From Anomaloglossus baeobatrachus (taxonomy: Eukaryota > Chordata > Amphibia > Anura > Aromobatidae): a stretch of DNA of 64,000 nt. The notes below the pieces were generated by a model that was not told where the DNA came from, made no database searches, and saw nothing but the letters and a program-made list of their open reading frames with translations. The position numbers and the translations under genes are program-made. Location: NCBI RefSeq assembly GCF_048569485.1, contig NC_134354.1, positions 397,892,680-397,956,679 of the forward strand, read 5' to 3'. Positions 1 to 12,158 of this stretch are shown piece by piece. Positions within the stretch are counted from its first letter, which is position 1, and every line of letters begins with the position of its first letter.

Positions 1-3000
1 GATAACTGAAGTGAGCACTAATATATATATATATGAGTGCAAGCCAAAAATACATACTATATATAAGAATAAGGCTGCACATCAAACTTAGATAATGGTA
101 TAATGCCTCAAGCATATGGAAAAATATTGGAATATACAATGAAAAATGCTACTTGCTAATTTGAACATGTGAATAATGAATTGCATACCTGCTATGAATA
201 TTAGGAAAAAGGAGATATTTAGCAATCGCATTGATCAATGTAACTGAGCCCCAAAACCTCGTCAAGGTATATCTCTATATTGGGGTCCCTAGCTCTGTGA
301 CCCTAACTGTGTGTCATCTCATTGCAATTAAAAACTGCTATGGGTGGAGAGGGGTAACTAAGGACTTTCTTATATAGAAGATGGAAAAAACATGGCCGAA
401 AGGGGCGGAGCTGTGTTCACATTCAGAAAAAAAACTACATATAACTGAATAGGATAACTGAAGTGAGCACTAATATATATATGAGTGCAAGCCAAAAATA
501 CATACTATATATAAGAATAAGGCTGCACATCAAACTTAGATAATGGTATAATGCCTCAAGCATATGGAAAAATATTGGAATATACAATGAAAAATGCTAC
601 TTGCTAATTTGAACATGTGAATAATGAATTGCATACCTGCTATGAATATTAGGAAAAAGGAGATATTTAGCAATCGCATTGATCAATGTAACTGAGCCCC
701 AAAACCTCGTCAAGGTATATCTCTATATTGGGGTCCCTAGCTCTGTGACCCTAACTGTGTGTCATCTCATTGCAATTAAAAACTGCTATGGGTGGAGAGG
801 GGTAACTAAGGACTTTCTTATATAGGAGATGGAAAAAACATGGCCGAAAGGGGCGGAGCTGTGTTCACATTCAGAAAAAAAACTACATATAACTGAATAG
901 GATAACTGAAGTGAGCACTAATATATATATATGAGTGCAAGCCAAAAATACATACTATATATAAGAATAAGGCTGCACATCAAACTTAGATAATGGTATA
1001 ATGCCTCAAGCATATGGAAAAATATTGGAATATACAATGAAAAATGCTACTTGCTAATTTGAACATGTGAATAATGAATTGCATACCTGCTATGAATATT
1101 AGGAAAAAGGAGATATTTAGCAATCGCATTGATCAATGTAACTGAGCCCCAAAACCTCGTCAAGGTATATCTCTATATTGGGGTCCCTAGCTCTGTGACC
1201 CTAACTGTGTGTCATCTCATTGCAATTAAAAACTGCTATGGGTGGAGAGGGGTAACTAAGGACTTTCTTATATAGGAGATGGAAAAAACATGGCCGAAAG
1301 GGGCGGAGCTGTGTTCACATTCAGAAAAAAAAACTACATATTATTATTATTATTATTATTTATTATTATAGCGCCATTTATTCCATGGCGCTTTACAAGT
1401 GAAAGAGGGTATACGTACAACAATCATTAACAGTACAAGACAGACTGGTATAGGAGGAGAGAGGACCCTGCCCGCGAGGATATAACTGAATAGGATAACT
1501 GAAGTGAGCACTAATATATATATATGAGTGCAAGCCAAAAATACATACTATATATAAGAATAAGGCTGCACATCAAACTTAGATAATGGTATAATGCCTC
1601 AAGCATATGGAAAAATATTGGAATATACAATGAAAAATGCTACTTGCTAATTTGAACATGTGAATAATGAATTGCATACCTGCTATGAATATTAGGAAAA
1701 AGGAGATATTTAGCAATCGCATTGATCAATGTAACTGAGCCCCAAAACCTCGTCAAGGTATATCTCTATATTGGGGTCCCTAGCTCTGTGACCCTAACTG
1801 TGTATCATCTCATTGCAATTAAAAACTGCTATGGGTGGAGAGGGGTAACTAAGGACTTTCTTATATAGGAGATGGAAAAAACATGGCCGAAAGGGGCGGA
1901 GCTGTGTTCACATTCAGAAAAAAAACTACATATAACTGAATAGGATAACTGAAGTGAGCACTAATATATATATATGAGTGCAAGCCAAAAATACATACTA
2001 TATATAAGAATAAGGCTGCACATCAAACTTAGATAATGGTATAATGCCTCCAGCATATGGAAAAATATTGGAATATACAATGAAAAATGCTACTTGCTAA
2101 TTTGAACATGTGAATAATGAATTGCATACCTGCTATGAATATTAGGAAAAAGGAGATATTTAGCAATCGCATTGATCAATGTAACTGAGCCCCAAAACCT
2201 CGTCAAGGTATATCTCTATATTGGGGTCCCTAGCTCTGTGACCCTAACTGTGTGTCATCTCATTGCAATTAAAAACTGCTATGGGTGGAGAGGGGTAACT
2301 AAGGACTTTCTTATATAGGAGATGGAAAAAACATGGCCGAAAGGGGCGGAGCTGTGTTCACATTCAGAAAAAAAAAACTACATATAACTGAATAGGATAA
2401 CTGAAGTGAGCACTAATATATATATATGAGTGCAAGCCAAAAATACATACTATATATAAGAATAAGGCTGCACATCAAACTTAGATAATGGTATAATGCC
2501 TCAAGCATATGGAAAAATATTGGAATATACAATGAAAAATGCTACTTGCTAATTTGAACATGTGAATAATGAATTGCATACCTGCTATGAATATTAGGAA
2601 AAAGGAGATATTTAGCAATCGCATTGATCAATGTAACTGAGCCCCAAAACCTCGTCAAGGTATATCTCTATATTGGGGTCCCTAGCTCTGTGACCCTAAC
2701 TGTGTGTCATCTCATTGCAATTAAAAACTGCTATGGGTGGAGAGGGGTAACTAAGGACTTTCTTATATAGAAGATGGAAAAAACATGGCCGAAAGGGGCG
2801 GAGCTGTGTTCACATTCAGAAAAAAAACTACATATAACTGAATAGGATAACTGAAGTGAGCACTAATATATATATGAGTGCAAGCCAAAAATACATACTA
2901 TATATAAGAATAAGGCTGCACATCAAACTTAGATAATGGTATAATGCCTCAAGCATATGGAAAAATATTGGAATATACAATGAAAAATGCTACTTGCTAA

Positions 3001-4046
3001 TTTGAACATGTGAATAATGAATTGCATACCTGCTATGAATATTAGGAAAAAGGAGATATTTAGCAATCGCATTGATCAATGTAACTGAGCCCCAAAACCT
3101 CGTCAAGGTATATCTCTATATTGGGGTCCCTAGCTCTGTGACCCTAACTGTGTGTCATCTCATTGCAATTAAAAACTGCTATGGGTGGAGAGGGGTAACT
3201 AAGGACTTTCTTATATAGGAGATGGAAAAAACATGGCCGAAAGGGGCGGAGCTGTGTTCACATTCAGAAAAAAAACTACATATAACTGAATAGGATAACT
3301 GAAGTGAGCACTAATATATATATGAGTGCAAGCCAAAAATACATACTATATATAAGAATAAGGCTGCACATCAAACTTAGATAATGGTATAATGCCTCAA
3401 GCATATGGAAAAATATTGGAATATACAATGAAAAATGCTACTTGCTAATTTGAACATGTGAATAATGAATTGCATACCTGCTATGAATATTAGGAAAAAG
3501 GAGATATTTAGCAATCGCATTGATCAATGTAACTGAGCCCCAAAACCTCGTCAAGGTATATCTCTATATTGGGGTCCCTAGCTCTGTGACCCTAACTGTG
3601 TGTCATCTCATTGCAATTAAAAACTGCTATGGGTGGAGAGGGGTAACTAAGGACTTTCTTATATAGGAGATGGAAAAAACATGGCCGAAAGGGGCGGAGC
3701 TGTGTTCACATTCAGAAAAAAAACTACATATAACTGAATAGGATAACTGAAGTGAGCACTAATATATATATATGAGTGCAAGCCAAAAATACATACTATA
3801 TATAAGAATAAGGCTGCACATCAAACTTAGATAATGGTATAATGCCTCAAGCATATGGAAAAATATTGGAATATACAATGAAAAATGCTACTTGCTAATT
3901 TGAACTTGTGAATAATGAATTGCATACCTGCTATGAATATTAGGAAAAAGGAGATATTTAGCAATCGCATTGATCAATGTAACTGAGCCCCAAAACCTCG
4001 TCAAGGTATATCTCTATATTGGGGTCCCTAGCTCTGTGACCCTAAC
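1..4046. repeat. Tandem satellite array, unit ~448-452 bp
   Basis: Units beginning with the same motif (gataactgaagtgagcac) start at about 1, 453, 901, 1494, 1944, 2396, 2846, 3294 and 3742: eight complete units and a partial ninth. Spacing is 448-452 bp except for one unit lengthened by an insertion. By eye the units differ only by rare substitutions, the length of the (AT)n tract near the start and the A-run near the end, so the array is young or well homogenised. It runs off the left edge. I see no coding potential and cannot assign a family. Confidence 0.95.
1341..1482 (-). mobile_element. SINE/LINE 3'-tail insertion inside one satellite unit
   Basis: About 140 bp interrupt the unit that starts at 901. 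The block opens with TTA microsatellite repeats, continues with gcgccatttattccatggcg, and ends cctgcccgcgagg. This resembles the reversed 3' tail of CR1/L2-type LINEs and the SINEs they mobilise, where TAA-type repeats follow a GCGC-rich hairpin. The bases ATA flank both sides, a possible 3-bp duplication. The neighbouring units lack it. Confidence 0.6.
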
Positions 4047-4371
4047 TGTGTGTCAGTTAGGGTCACAGAGCTAGGGACCCCAATATAGAGATATACCTTG
4101 ACGAGGTTTTGGGGCTCAGTTACATTGATCAATGCGATTGCTAAATATCTCCTTTTTCCTAATATTCATAGCAGGTATGCAATTCATTATTCACATGTTC
4201 AAATTAGCAAGTAGCATTTTTCATTGTATATTCCAATATTTTTCCATATGCTTGAGGCATTATACCATTATCTAAGTTTGATGTGCAGCCTTATTCTTAT
4301 ATATAGTATGTATTTTTGGCTTGCACTCATATATATATATTAGTGCTCACTTCAGTTATCCTATTCAGTTA
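3731..4371. repeat. 641-bp near-perfect palindrome ending the satellite array
   Basis: The last forward unit breaks off inside its sequence and is followed, after a 9-base loop (4047-4055, tgtgtgtca), by its own reverse complement. Left arm 3731-4046 and right arm 4056-4371 are both 316 bp, with about one mismatch seen near 3906. Such a structure can arise by foldback replication, template switching or inverted insertion. The right arm ends at unrelated sequence. Confidence 0.93.
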
Positions 4372-5340
4372 CCCAAGATAGCTCCGGCATCTGTGCTCCG
4401 GCAGGACCTCTAACCCCGGAACCTAACTACCTGTCTGCCTTCTCAGAGCGGAGTCGTGACCTGATACTACCTTTGATGGTATCTTCATCTCCAGGCATCA
4501 GAAGTTGATACAGAGAAGATCTGGCGTAACCCTGCTGAAATTGCCGTGTCCAGGCACTAAGAATATACACAGCGCAGAGACCGCATTGCTACTGGAGTCT
4601 CCAGACTGGTGGCTGTTTATCAGGTAACCTGCACCGGGCACCCATCACGGGCGCTAGGTGTATCGTTGCATTCCTGCTATACTCCTGTGTGACCGCAGCG
4701 GGTTAACAAGCTAGCAGTGTGGGAAGATTTAAACTCACCAAGGAGAGCGTGGTTATGTGGAGCGCATGTTCACAAAAATACTCAAAGCATTTAAGAGGAA
4801 CTGCAGTATAACCTTTACTGTGAATTTTTATTAAATCGAATATTCTTTATATCGCATAAGATTAGAACGGAACATATGTTTGTGGAATTCTTGGCCGATC
4901 CTGGATTTATTTAAAATGTATTCATAGAAAACGTTCAACCCCTTCTTCACTACTACTCTTTTATTATTTTTCCAATAGGTGGTGGCTGCCGGCTGGGGCT
5001 CCACACCATTTTAAGGAATTTTTAGAGGGTTTTTTTAGAATTTTTTTTGACATGTCTATTTTATTAATGTGCAAATTTATGTGATTTCATGTATTATTTT
5101 ATAACCATTTAATCCGAAATTATTATTCTTATTTATGGAGTAACAAAAGAAATAATAAAAATACAGTTATACCCTAGTTCAGCGCAGATTTTTTACATAT
5201 AGGTTATTTCTATATATATTTTTTCCAATCATTATTGCAGCTTGTAAACAAGTACCAAAGCACCTGTGGAGAGGCATTCCTAATCCTGTGGAGTTCAAGC
5301 CTATAACGAAATAAATTCTTGGAATTCTTTAAAGTGAATG
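4372..5340. other. Unassigned unique or ancient repeat DNA
   Basis: There is no gene, tandem repeat or terminal repeat that I can support. The first 350 bases have mixed composition; after about 4800 the sequence becomes strongly AT-rich with TTTT/TTATT runs. It may be an old LINE or DNA-element fragment, but no family motif is visible. Confidence 0.5.
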
Positions 5341-6180
5341 GGATCTGAGGGGTAATGTTTCTCCTTGTGGAGAGTAGCAATCCTAAAAATCAAAAGTGAG
5401 CCTTTAACAAGCCTTAGGATTTATGCTAGATCGGAACCTCAATTTGCAGACACGGTATTTCAGGGTGATTGCCCCTCATCAGTGCAAAGTATGAGATCTG
5501 ATCTGGCTATAGTGTGGTATAAGGGGAAAACTTTTTTGCTTGCGGAGACTGAAAAACCAATCTGGCTGCCAGGGAAGAGTCTTATAGCCATCATGCTCCT
5601 GTGGGAAATATTCAAATTGTTTCCTCAGGGAGGAAGAAGACGAACTCTAGTGCCACCTATTAAAGTGCCACCCTGTAGAGACAATTTGAATATTTCTCAG
5701 AGGAGCATTGCAGCTGTAAGACTCCTCACTGCTAGCCAGATTGGTCAGTCTCCGCAAGGAGAAAAGTTTTCTCCTTGTGGAGAGTGACATGCTTAGCATA
5801 TCAGTGTAAGGAGACTTATAGGACATGCAATGCTTCTTTGGGAATTTAAATATGCAAATTTCCTCTTCAGAGAAGATGAGGATGTGAATTCTAATATCAC
5901 TTACTGAAAGTTGCAATCTGAAAAATCAATATTGACAATATTGACATATGACTTGGGCTAAAAGCCAGACCAGAATTTCAATTTGCAGACACGGTGTTTT
6001 GGAATGTTGCCCCTCATCAGTGCAAAGCATTAGATCTGCTTTTGGTATATGAGAGGCTTCTGACTGGAAGTCAGTAATTGGAATTGTAGGAGTTCCTTTA
6101 AGTAAAGATATATTCATTCCACTGTCTCCTCTGAGAGCCATGACATCTTTGAAACTGATGGTGCTTATCATTTTATAAGA
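5340..6180. repeat. Unclassified dispersed repeat with internal inverted repeat
   Basis: Two related segments (about 5350-5540 and 5770-6060) share ctccttgtggagagt and a block reading gcagacacggt, then gcccctcatcagtgcaaag. Between them lies a foldback: cttgcggagactga at 5541 matches, in reverse complement, the stretch ending at about 5760, with roughly 100-bp diverged arms. Short reading frames here are by-products of the repeat. Superfamily unknown. Confidence 0.6.
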
Positions 6181-6543
6181 CACACCTCATTTTTGCTAGT
6201 TAATCAGAAGGGTAAAAGAAGTTTGCTCAATGATTTATTAGGACACCAGTCTGAGCTCTCCCTTTACATACATTAACAATTTTCTTGGAAGAGATCAAGA
6301 ATAATGTTGCTTTGTATAGCAACATAATTTCCTTTGTATAGGGTGGTTTCACGTGATTCGTCTTTTGTAAAAATGTCTTAACTTTTGAGGAGTTTTTCTC
6401 TGCCATTTCTTCGCTATGACATATTATGCTGCTGTTGCCTCTCAGTCAATAGGAAACACTCTACACCTTTGGTAAGCTTTTTATTTAAATGTTTGCCATT
6501 TTTCCCAAAAGGCAGCATGCTCTAGGTGGGGCATTTATTCATT

Positions 6544-7598
6544 TGTGGCGCCCCTGAGGCTTCAGTCGCCACAGAGTATTGCATCCAAATTTGGGTGTAA
6601 TGCTAAACCTGGTTCCTGAGGAGGTCAGTCCCGGTTTCACTACATTACACACTCAAATACACATCAGGTTGCCCTGTTCCCACTGGGGACTGGGCTAGGG
6701 TTGGGTAATAAAGGGGTCGCCGACAGAGTGGCATTTACAGGATGCCCTCATACAGGGGCCCCAGTCCCACTGGCTTAGGACTTCTCCAGCAGGAGAGGAA
6801 AGGAGCAGACGTGTCTCACAGGTGCTCTGGTGGGAAGAAGATAGAGTTCACACGGTTGCCGTGGGGAGAGGGCATCTGCTCCCCTCCGAACCGGTGCCAC
6901 ACAAGGCAGCAGGACCTTAGGGAAGATCATACTTCACGTTAGCTTTCCAGAATCTGCTTGGACGGTGAAAGTTTCAAGCTCTGGGCCACACAGCGCCGAA
7001 AAGAACAGTGCCAGAGAGGATCCGGAGCCTTACATCAAGCCGGACCCCATATCGGAACCACGGCACCTGCATATAGGGACAAGTAGGGTCAAACCAGGGG
7101 ATCCACAGACAGGTGCTATAAGGAGGGAACCCATTGAGCACCAAACCGCACTGATCTCTAAAGGGATTCGGGTTCGATGGAGTTCATCATAGCAAGTGAC
7201 TGGTATTCCCTGGGTGAGCGGCACCGCACAAAAGTGAGTAAACAACCTGGAACCGCAGCCATAGACTGACTCTTTATTACCGGTACTGCCGCTCTGCGCC
7301 GCCATTACTACTCCCCTCATCATCCTTCCTGTGGCCTGCTCCACCTGTGGGGAGTGATACCATCCCTGGCTGCTACTACCATCTGCCCCGGAGGACAGCA
7401 ACAGCAGCGGCGGCCCATTCCCTGGCCGCATACCACAGGTGGTGTCACGACAAACACCTCACAACTACCCCCAACATCTCTCCCCTGCCATCTTCTGTAC
7501 GCCTCGGGGCTACGAAACTGGGCTAGGCCGCCTGTGACCACGAAAGTCGACAACCTGGCGACGAGTAGGTAAACGCACCTGCCCCGTGGGACGCTATA
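6544..7598 (+). mobile_element. LTR-like element, solo (subfamily A)
   Basis: A 1055-bp unit begins TGTGGCGCC and ends GACGCTATA, with CATT directly repeated on both sides (6540-6543 and 7599-7602). Near its right end it contains ccacaggtggtgtcacgaca, a motif shared with four other LTR-like copies in this window. No coding region is attached, so it reads as a solo LTR fossil or LTR-derived non-autonomous unit. Confidence 0.6.
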
Positions 7599-7602
7599 CA
7601 TT

Positions 7603-8890
7603 CATTTTCAAATAAGCCTCATTAGAAGAGTATGCTCACATTTCCGTATAGCTTGGACGAGTGCTATCTGATGTATTATTGGATAGCACTTGCTCCAATG
7701 TTATGAAGTTTTTGTCACTTTGACCGCTGTTTAAAAGCAGTAATGGTAGTAACAAAGGTCATCTTATGATGTTATCTCCAGAAAAAATGTATTGCTGTAA
7801 TTTAATGACAGATCACAGGCAAATCTAGCCAGAGTCATAAAGCATCTTCTTTAGTGGAATGGACAGAGAACGATTGTAGTGAATAGTGCAAAAGCTTTAT
7901 CTTGGTTTTAGCTACAAGCAACGTAATACTAGAAAATTTCTGCAGTAAATCCAAGGAAACCTGCAGTGGCAAATTCTCACCAAATCATGATGCTTTTACT
8001 GCCACTTTAATCAAGCTGATCATAGGTAATCGGCTGCAAAATCTACACTATATGGGTTATCAGAAATCCAAAAAATTGAGCAAGAGCTTAAGTTGCTATA
8101 CAAGTACCATATCGGAACATGTTCACACTGTGGCCATTTAAAAGACAAAACCCAAGATAGAAATGAAATGAGCATGCACCCTGCAGTAAGTAAGCAAATA
8201 GTAATAGTATAGGGTACTTCGTAAGCTCCAGCTCATTTCTTTGATATTGGTCTAGCTTCTTGTGTTGGGTGAACTCTTAGAAATCTTTATTAGTTGCCTG
8301 CTCCTGATCTTATTAGTGTAGATCAAGTGCATGCACGAAAGAATAACACCAGACACGCACAGTCGGATGTGAATCTTTCCTCGATCAGAAGTTGGCCCAA
8401 AGTGAGTTTTATTTGTAAAAGCTGCAACTTATATAAACTAGGGTATGAGGCATGGTTATCGCTGTGGTAGACATGTTCGGATATCCCCATTGGCCGGTGG
8501 GTTGAACAATGTTAGTCCATGGGCTGATTGGTGGGCTTCATTGTGGGCTGGTCTGTGTGGTAATCAATGGGGTTGTTCCATGAGGTCATCAGTGGGGTGG
8601 TCCTCTAGGTTGGCCAGTGGGTCTTTTCCTTATATAGTTCTCTTCTTACATCTGGACATTCCTTGCATACCAAAGCAGAGTGTGGAGAATGGGAAATGGC
8701 AGCCATCTTTAATGTGTTACATGATGATCTATCTGAACTGTTTATGTTAGGTGAAATAATACATTTCATCAGTGATTTCCCACAACCCCCTACATCTCAA
8801 GGTTAAGTATTTGATCCAATGGCCCTCCTCAACACTTGTACTTGGTACAGAGTGAGTGGCCCCCCTTTTAGAGCTAGAGATTTAATTTAT
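7603..8890. other. Non-coding stretch without recognisable features
   Basis: No open frame, terminal repeat or RNA gene is supported. Positions 8340-8760 (agacacgcacagtcgg to ccacaaccccctac) look like a diverged dispersed repeat, possibly an old retroelement end, but I cannot place it. Confidence 0.4.
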
Positions 8891-8891
8891 A

Positions 8892-9077
8892 TACAAGTAC
8901 ATCTCAATAAATTAGAATATCATCAAAAAGTAAATTTCAGTAGTTCACTACAAAAAGGGAAACGCATATATTATATAGAGTCATCACACAAAGTTATTTA
9001 TTCTGATTTCATGTCAGAAAACATGCAGATGTGTCTTTTTAGAAAGTATATGGAAACTTCTGGTTTCAACTATATAT
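8892..9077. mobile_element. Tc1/mariner terminal fragment
   Basis: The segment starts acaagtacatctcaataaat and then matches the terminal inverted repeat of the complete Tc1 element at 9191-10723 (taattagaatatcatcaaa type) for about 100 bp. Homology fades by about 9000. It is a second, end-only copy of the same family just upstream of the larger one. Confidence 0.65.
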
Positions 9078-9190
9078 GTGGCCCATCTTGGTATTTTTTT
9101 CCCTCATCCCGATATATATGATCCCCATCATGATAGATTTGTCCCTTATCCTGGTATATATGTCCCCTATCATCAGCCCATTCTGGTATA
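9078..9190. repeat. Degenerate 'cccatcctggtatatat' minisatellite
   Basis: About five irregular copies of a 20-25 bp motif (cccatc..ggtatatatg). The same motif fills the interior of the TA-flanked element at 17623-18607. The Tc1 element at 9191 appears to have used one of its TA sites. Confidence 0.55.
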
Positions 9191-10723
9191 TACGAGTATA
9201 TCTCAATTAGAATATCATCAAAAAGTTAATTTATTTCACTAATTCAATACAAAAAGGGATTATTATATAGAGTCATAACACACAGAGGAATCTATTTCAA
9301 GTGTTTATTTCTGTTAATGTTGAGGATTATGGCTTACAGCCAATGAAAACCCAAAAGTCATTTTCTCAGAAAATTAGAATATTATATAAGACCAACTGAA
9401 AAAAATATTTTAAACTCAGAAATGTTGGTGCCTACTGAAAAGTCTATACAGTAAATGCCTCAATACTTGTTCGGGGCTCCTTTTGTATAAATTACTGCAT
9501 CAATGTGGCGTGGCATGGAGGCGATCAGCCTGTGGCACTGCTGAGGTGTTATGGAAGCCCAGGTTGCTTTGATAGCAGCCTTCAGCTCGTCTGCATTGTT
9601 GTGTTGGGGGGTTTCTCATCTTCCTCTTGACAACACCCCATAGATTCTCTATGGGGTTTAGGTCTGGCGAGTTTGCTGGCCAATCAAGCAGAGTGATACT
9701 GTGGTTATTAAACCAGGTATTGGTACTTTTGGCAGTGTGGACAGGTTTCCTACTGGAAAATGAAATTTCCATGTCCAAAATGCTTGTCAGCAGAGGGAAG
9801 CATTAAGTGCGCTAAAATTTCCTGGTAGACGGCTGCGCGGAGTTTGGTCTAGCTAAAACACAGTGGAGCTACACCAGCAGATGACATGGCTCTCCAAACC
9901 CTCACTGATTGTGCAAACTTTCCACTAGACCTCAAGCAGCTTTGATTGTGGCCTCTCTATTCTTCCTCCAAACTCTGGGACCGCGATTTCCAAATGAAAT
10001 GCAAAATTTACTTTCATCTGAAAACAACACCTTGGACCACTGAGCAGCAGCCCAGTTCTTTTTCTCCTTGGTCCAGGTAAGACGCTTCTGGCGTTGTCTA
10101 TTGTTCATGAATGGCTTGACACAAGAAAAGCGACAGTTGTAGCCCATGTCCTGGATACATGTATGTAGTAGCTCTTGAAGCACTGACTCCAGCAGCTGTC
10201 CACTCCTTGTGAATCTTTTCCAAATTTTTGAATGGCCTTTTCTTAAAAATCTTTTCAAGGCTGCAGTTATCCCAGTTGCTTGTGCACCTTTTTCTACCAC
10301 ACTTTTTCCTTCCACTCAACTTTCCATTAGTATGCTTGGATACAGCACTCTGTGAACAGCCAGCTTCTTTAGCAATAACCTTTTGTGGCTTATGCTCCTT
10401 GTGGAGTGTGTCAATGACTGCCTACTGGACATCTGTCAAGTCAGCAGTCTTCCTCATGATTGTGTAGTCTACTGAACCAAACTAATGGACCATTTTAAAT
10501 GCATAGGAAGTCTTTGCAGGTGTTTTGTAGTAATTATTCTAATTTGTGAGATAATCACTTTTGGGTTTTCATTGGTTGTAAGCCATAATCATCAAGATTA
10601 AGCAAAAATAAACACTTGAAATGTTTGTAATGATTTTGTATAATATATAAGTTTCCCTTTTTGCATTGAATTATGGAAATAAGTTAACTATTTGATATTC
10701 TAATTTATTGAGCTGCACCTGTA
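9191..10723 (-). mobile_element. Tc1/mariner DNA transposon
   Basis: The 1533-bp element has long terminal inverted repeats of about 200 bp: the left arm near 9191-9420 matches the reverse complement of about 10490-10723, whose end reads ttattgagctgcacctgta. Both ends lie at TA, the Tc1/mariner target. A degenerate transposase gene fills the middle on the minus strand. Arm divergence and broken frames point to an old, inactive copy. Confidence 0.9.
9500..10456 (-). pseudogene. Tc1-type transposase, disrupted
   Basis: Read on the minus strand, the start near 10456 gives MRKTADLTD, followed by helix-turn-helix-like sequence with an early TAG. A middle block (10315-9932) carries WSKVLFSDESKF, which holds the first catalytic Asp of the DDE/D family. 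A C-terminal block (9778-9500) carries [17 protein letters not shown], with the second Asp and the final acidic region. The parts lie in different frames with stops between them, so no functional enzyme is expected. Tc1 transposases excise and reinsert their element at TA dinucleotides; this copy would need an enzyme supplied in trans. Confidence 0.85.
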
Positions 10724-10980
10724 GCTTCCTATGGAAAGATGTCAGAACAGTCGGGCCCCAGTGCTGCTCTTCCCCAGTCTACATTGAGGGTGTCTGACAC
10801 AATGGGAGATTTTAATACCAGAGGATAGGACTGTCCTGATTTGGGTACACCTTGTCAATGTGGGATAGCTTTTACGTTTTAATTTTTAAAAAGTATACAT
10901 TGTAGAGTAGTTTAATTTCCTCTTTGAACTCTGAGCCACAACCAGTGTGTGTCAAAAACGGAAATGCAGTTGTTTGTTAA

Positions 10981-11383
10981 AGGATTTGTCCTCTACTAGG
11001 ATAACTGCTTCTCCTTCCACGTTTCCCCAAATTAAAAATATATAAAGTTTATACTCCCCTCCAGTGGTGGCGCCGGTCCAGCCATGTTCGTGCACACGTG
11101 AGGTTGTGATGTCATGAGTCCGTGCCCAATCAGTGTCGCTTCCTTCTCCCCATATTCAGACATATGACTTAATCAACAGGAAGTGATCGCTCAGGCTATT
11201 AGTCACTTCCTATTGATTACTCCTGTGTCTGAAGATGAGACAGAGAAGTGATTGGGTGCAGGGCTCGTGTGAGATCACATACACGGCTGGAACAGCGCCA
11301 CCACTAAAGGAGGGCATGAGCTTTATTTTAATTTTGGGAAACATGAAAGGAAGAAGGTGTTATCCTAGTAGTGGACAACCCTT
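10981..11383. mobile_element. MITE with TTAA target duplication
   Basis: The terminal arms aggatttgtcctctactaggataac and its reverse complement (ending at 11383) are flanked by TTAA at 10977-10980 and 11384-11387. The arms extend inward over about 70 bp. TTAA duplication is typical of piggyBac and some Kolobok elements. No coding sequence. Confidence 0.7.
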
Positions 11384-11412
11384 TTAAGTCCACACAGTAG
11401 ACCATTTGCTAA

Positions 11413-11848
11413 GGCTGCTTTCACACGTCAGTTTTTTGCCATCAGGCACAATCCGGCAAAAACTGATCCGGCGTCTGTTGCCGCTGGACCTGTTTTTTTC
11501 CCCCATAGATTTCTATTAGCGCCGGATGGCCTTGCGTTCAATGCGGTGTTCGCCGGATCCAGCAAAATTTGCTTGTCCAGCGACCGGATGGAATGCTGAG
11601 GGGAACGTTTTTTGTCTCTGGCGAAAAACCGCATCGCGCCGGATCCAGCACGTTTTATAATTGAAGCGTATTGGGGCCGGATCCGTTTTTTTCAACTGAG
11701 CATGCTCAGTAACAACGGATCCGTCAAAAAACTGAAGGAGCTGATGGAAAAAACTGATGCAACAGATCAATTTTTTTGCCAGATCCGTCGCATCAGTTTT
11801 TTCGCTGTATCGTGCCTGATGGCAAAAAACTGATGTGTGAAAGCAGCC
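11413..11848. mobile_element. Foldback MITE, GGCTGCTTTCACAC type
   Basis: Termini ggctgctttcacacgtcag and its complement (ctgatgtgtgaaagcagcc) are flanked by TAA at 11410-11412 and 11849-11851. The interior is rich in ggatccg / cggatcc motifs that pair across the element. A 3-bp TWA duplication fits PIF/Harbinger. The same family recurs at 18644, 20029 and 42968. Confidence 0.8.
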
Positions 11849-11907
11849 TAAATGGAAAGTCTCCATAGTGTGTGGATGAGATTTTTGTTCACATTTTTCC
11901 CTACTTA

Positions 11908-12155
11908 GGCCCTGTGCGCACGCTGCAGTTTTTTCCCTTACAGGTTTTGCTGCAGAATTTCTGCAACAAAAAGAATGAGCATGTCACTTTTCTGTAGGTA
12001 CCTGCGTTTTTTTTTTTGCCATAAATAGTGGCAAAAAACCACAGGTACCAACCCACGAAAAAAATCGTGGGTGTGTTATTACCGCGGGTGCGGTATTCTG
12101 CCAGAGGGTACGGATTTTTCTTAAGAAAAGTCAATTTTCTAGTGCGCACGTAGCC
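11908..12155. mobile_element. MITE, GGCCCTGTGCGCACG type
   Basis: Short (248 bp) element with ends ggccctgtgcgcacg and gtgcgcacgtagcc, flanked by TTA at 11905-11907 and 12156-12158. The right TTA is also the left flank of the next MITE, so the two elements are directly joined by one target site. Confidence 0.75.
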
Positions 12156-12158
12156 TTA

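Noticed and set aside
1-4371. Satellite as centromeric or telomeric DNA
   Set aside because: Nine units cannot show this. No telomere motif is present, and the array sits about 15 kb from a normal gene.
5365-5787. 140-codon frame
   Set aside because: It spans the inverted arms of a dispersed repeat, and no homology is recognised.
8445-9121. Two ~100-codon frames
   Set aside because: No domain. One crosses a Tc1 end fragment and a minisatellite; the other is unsupported low-quality sequence.
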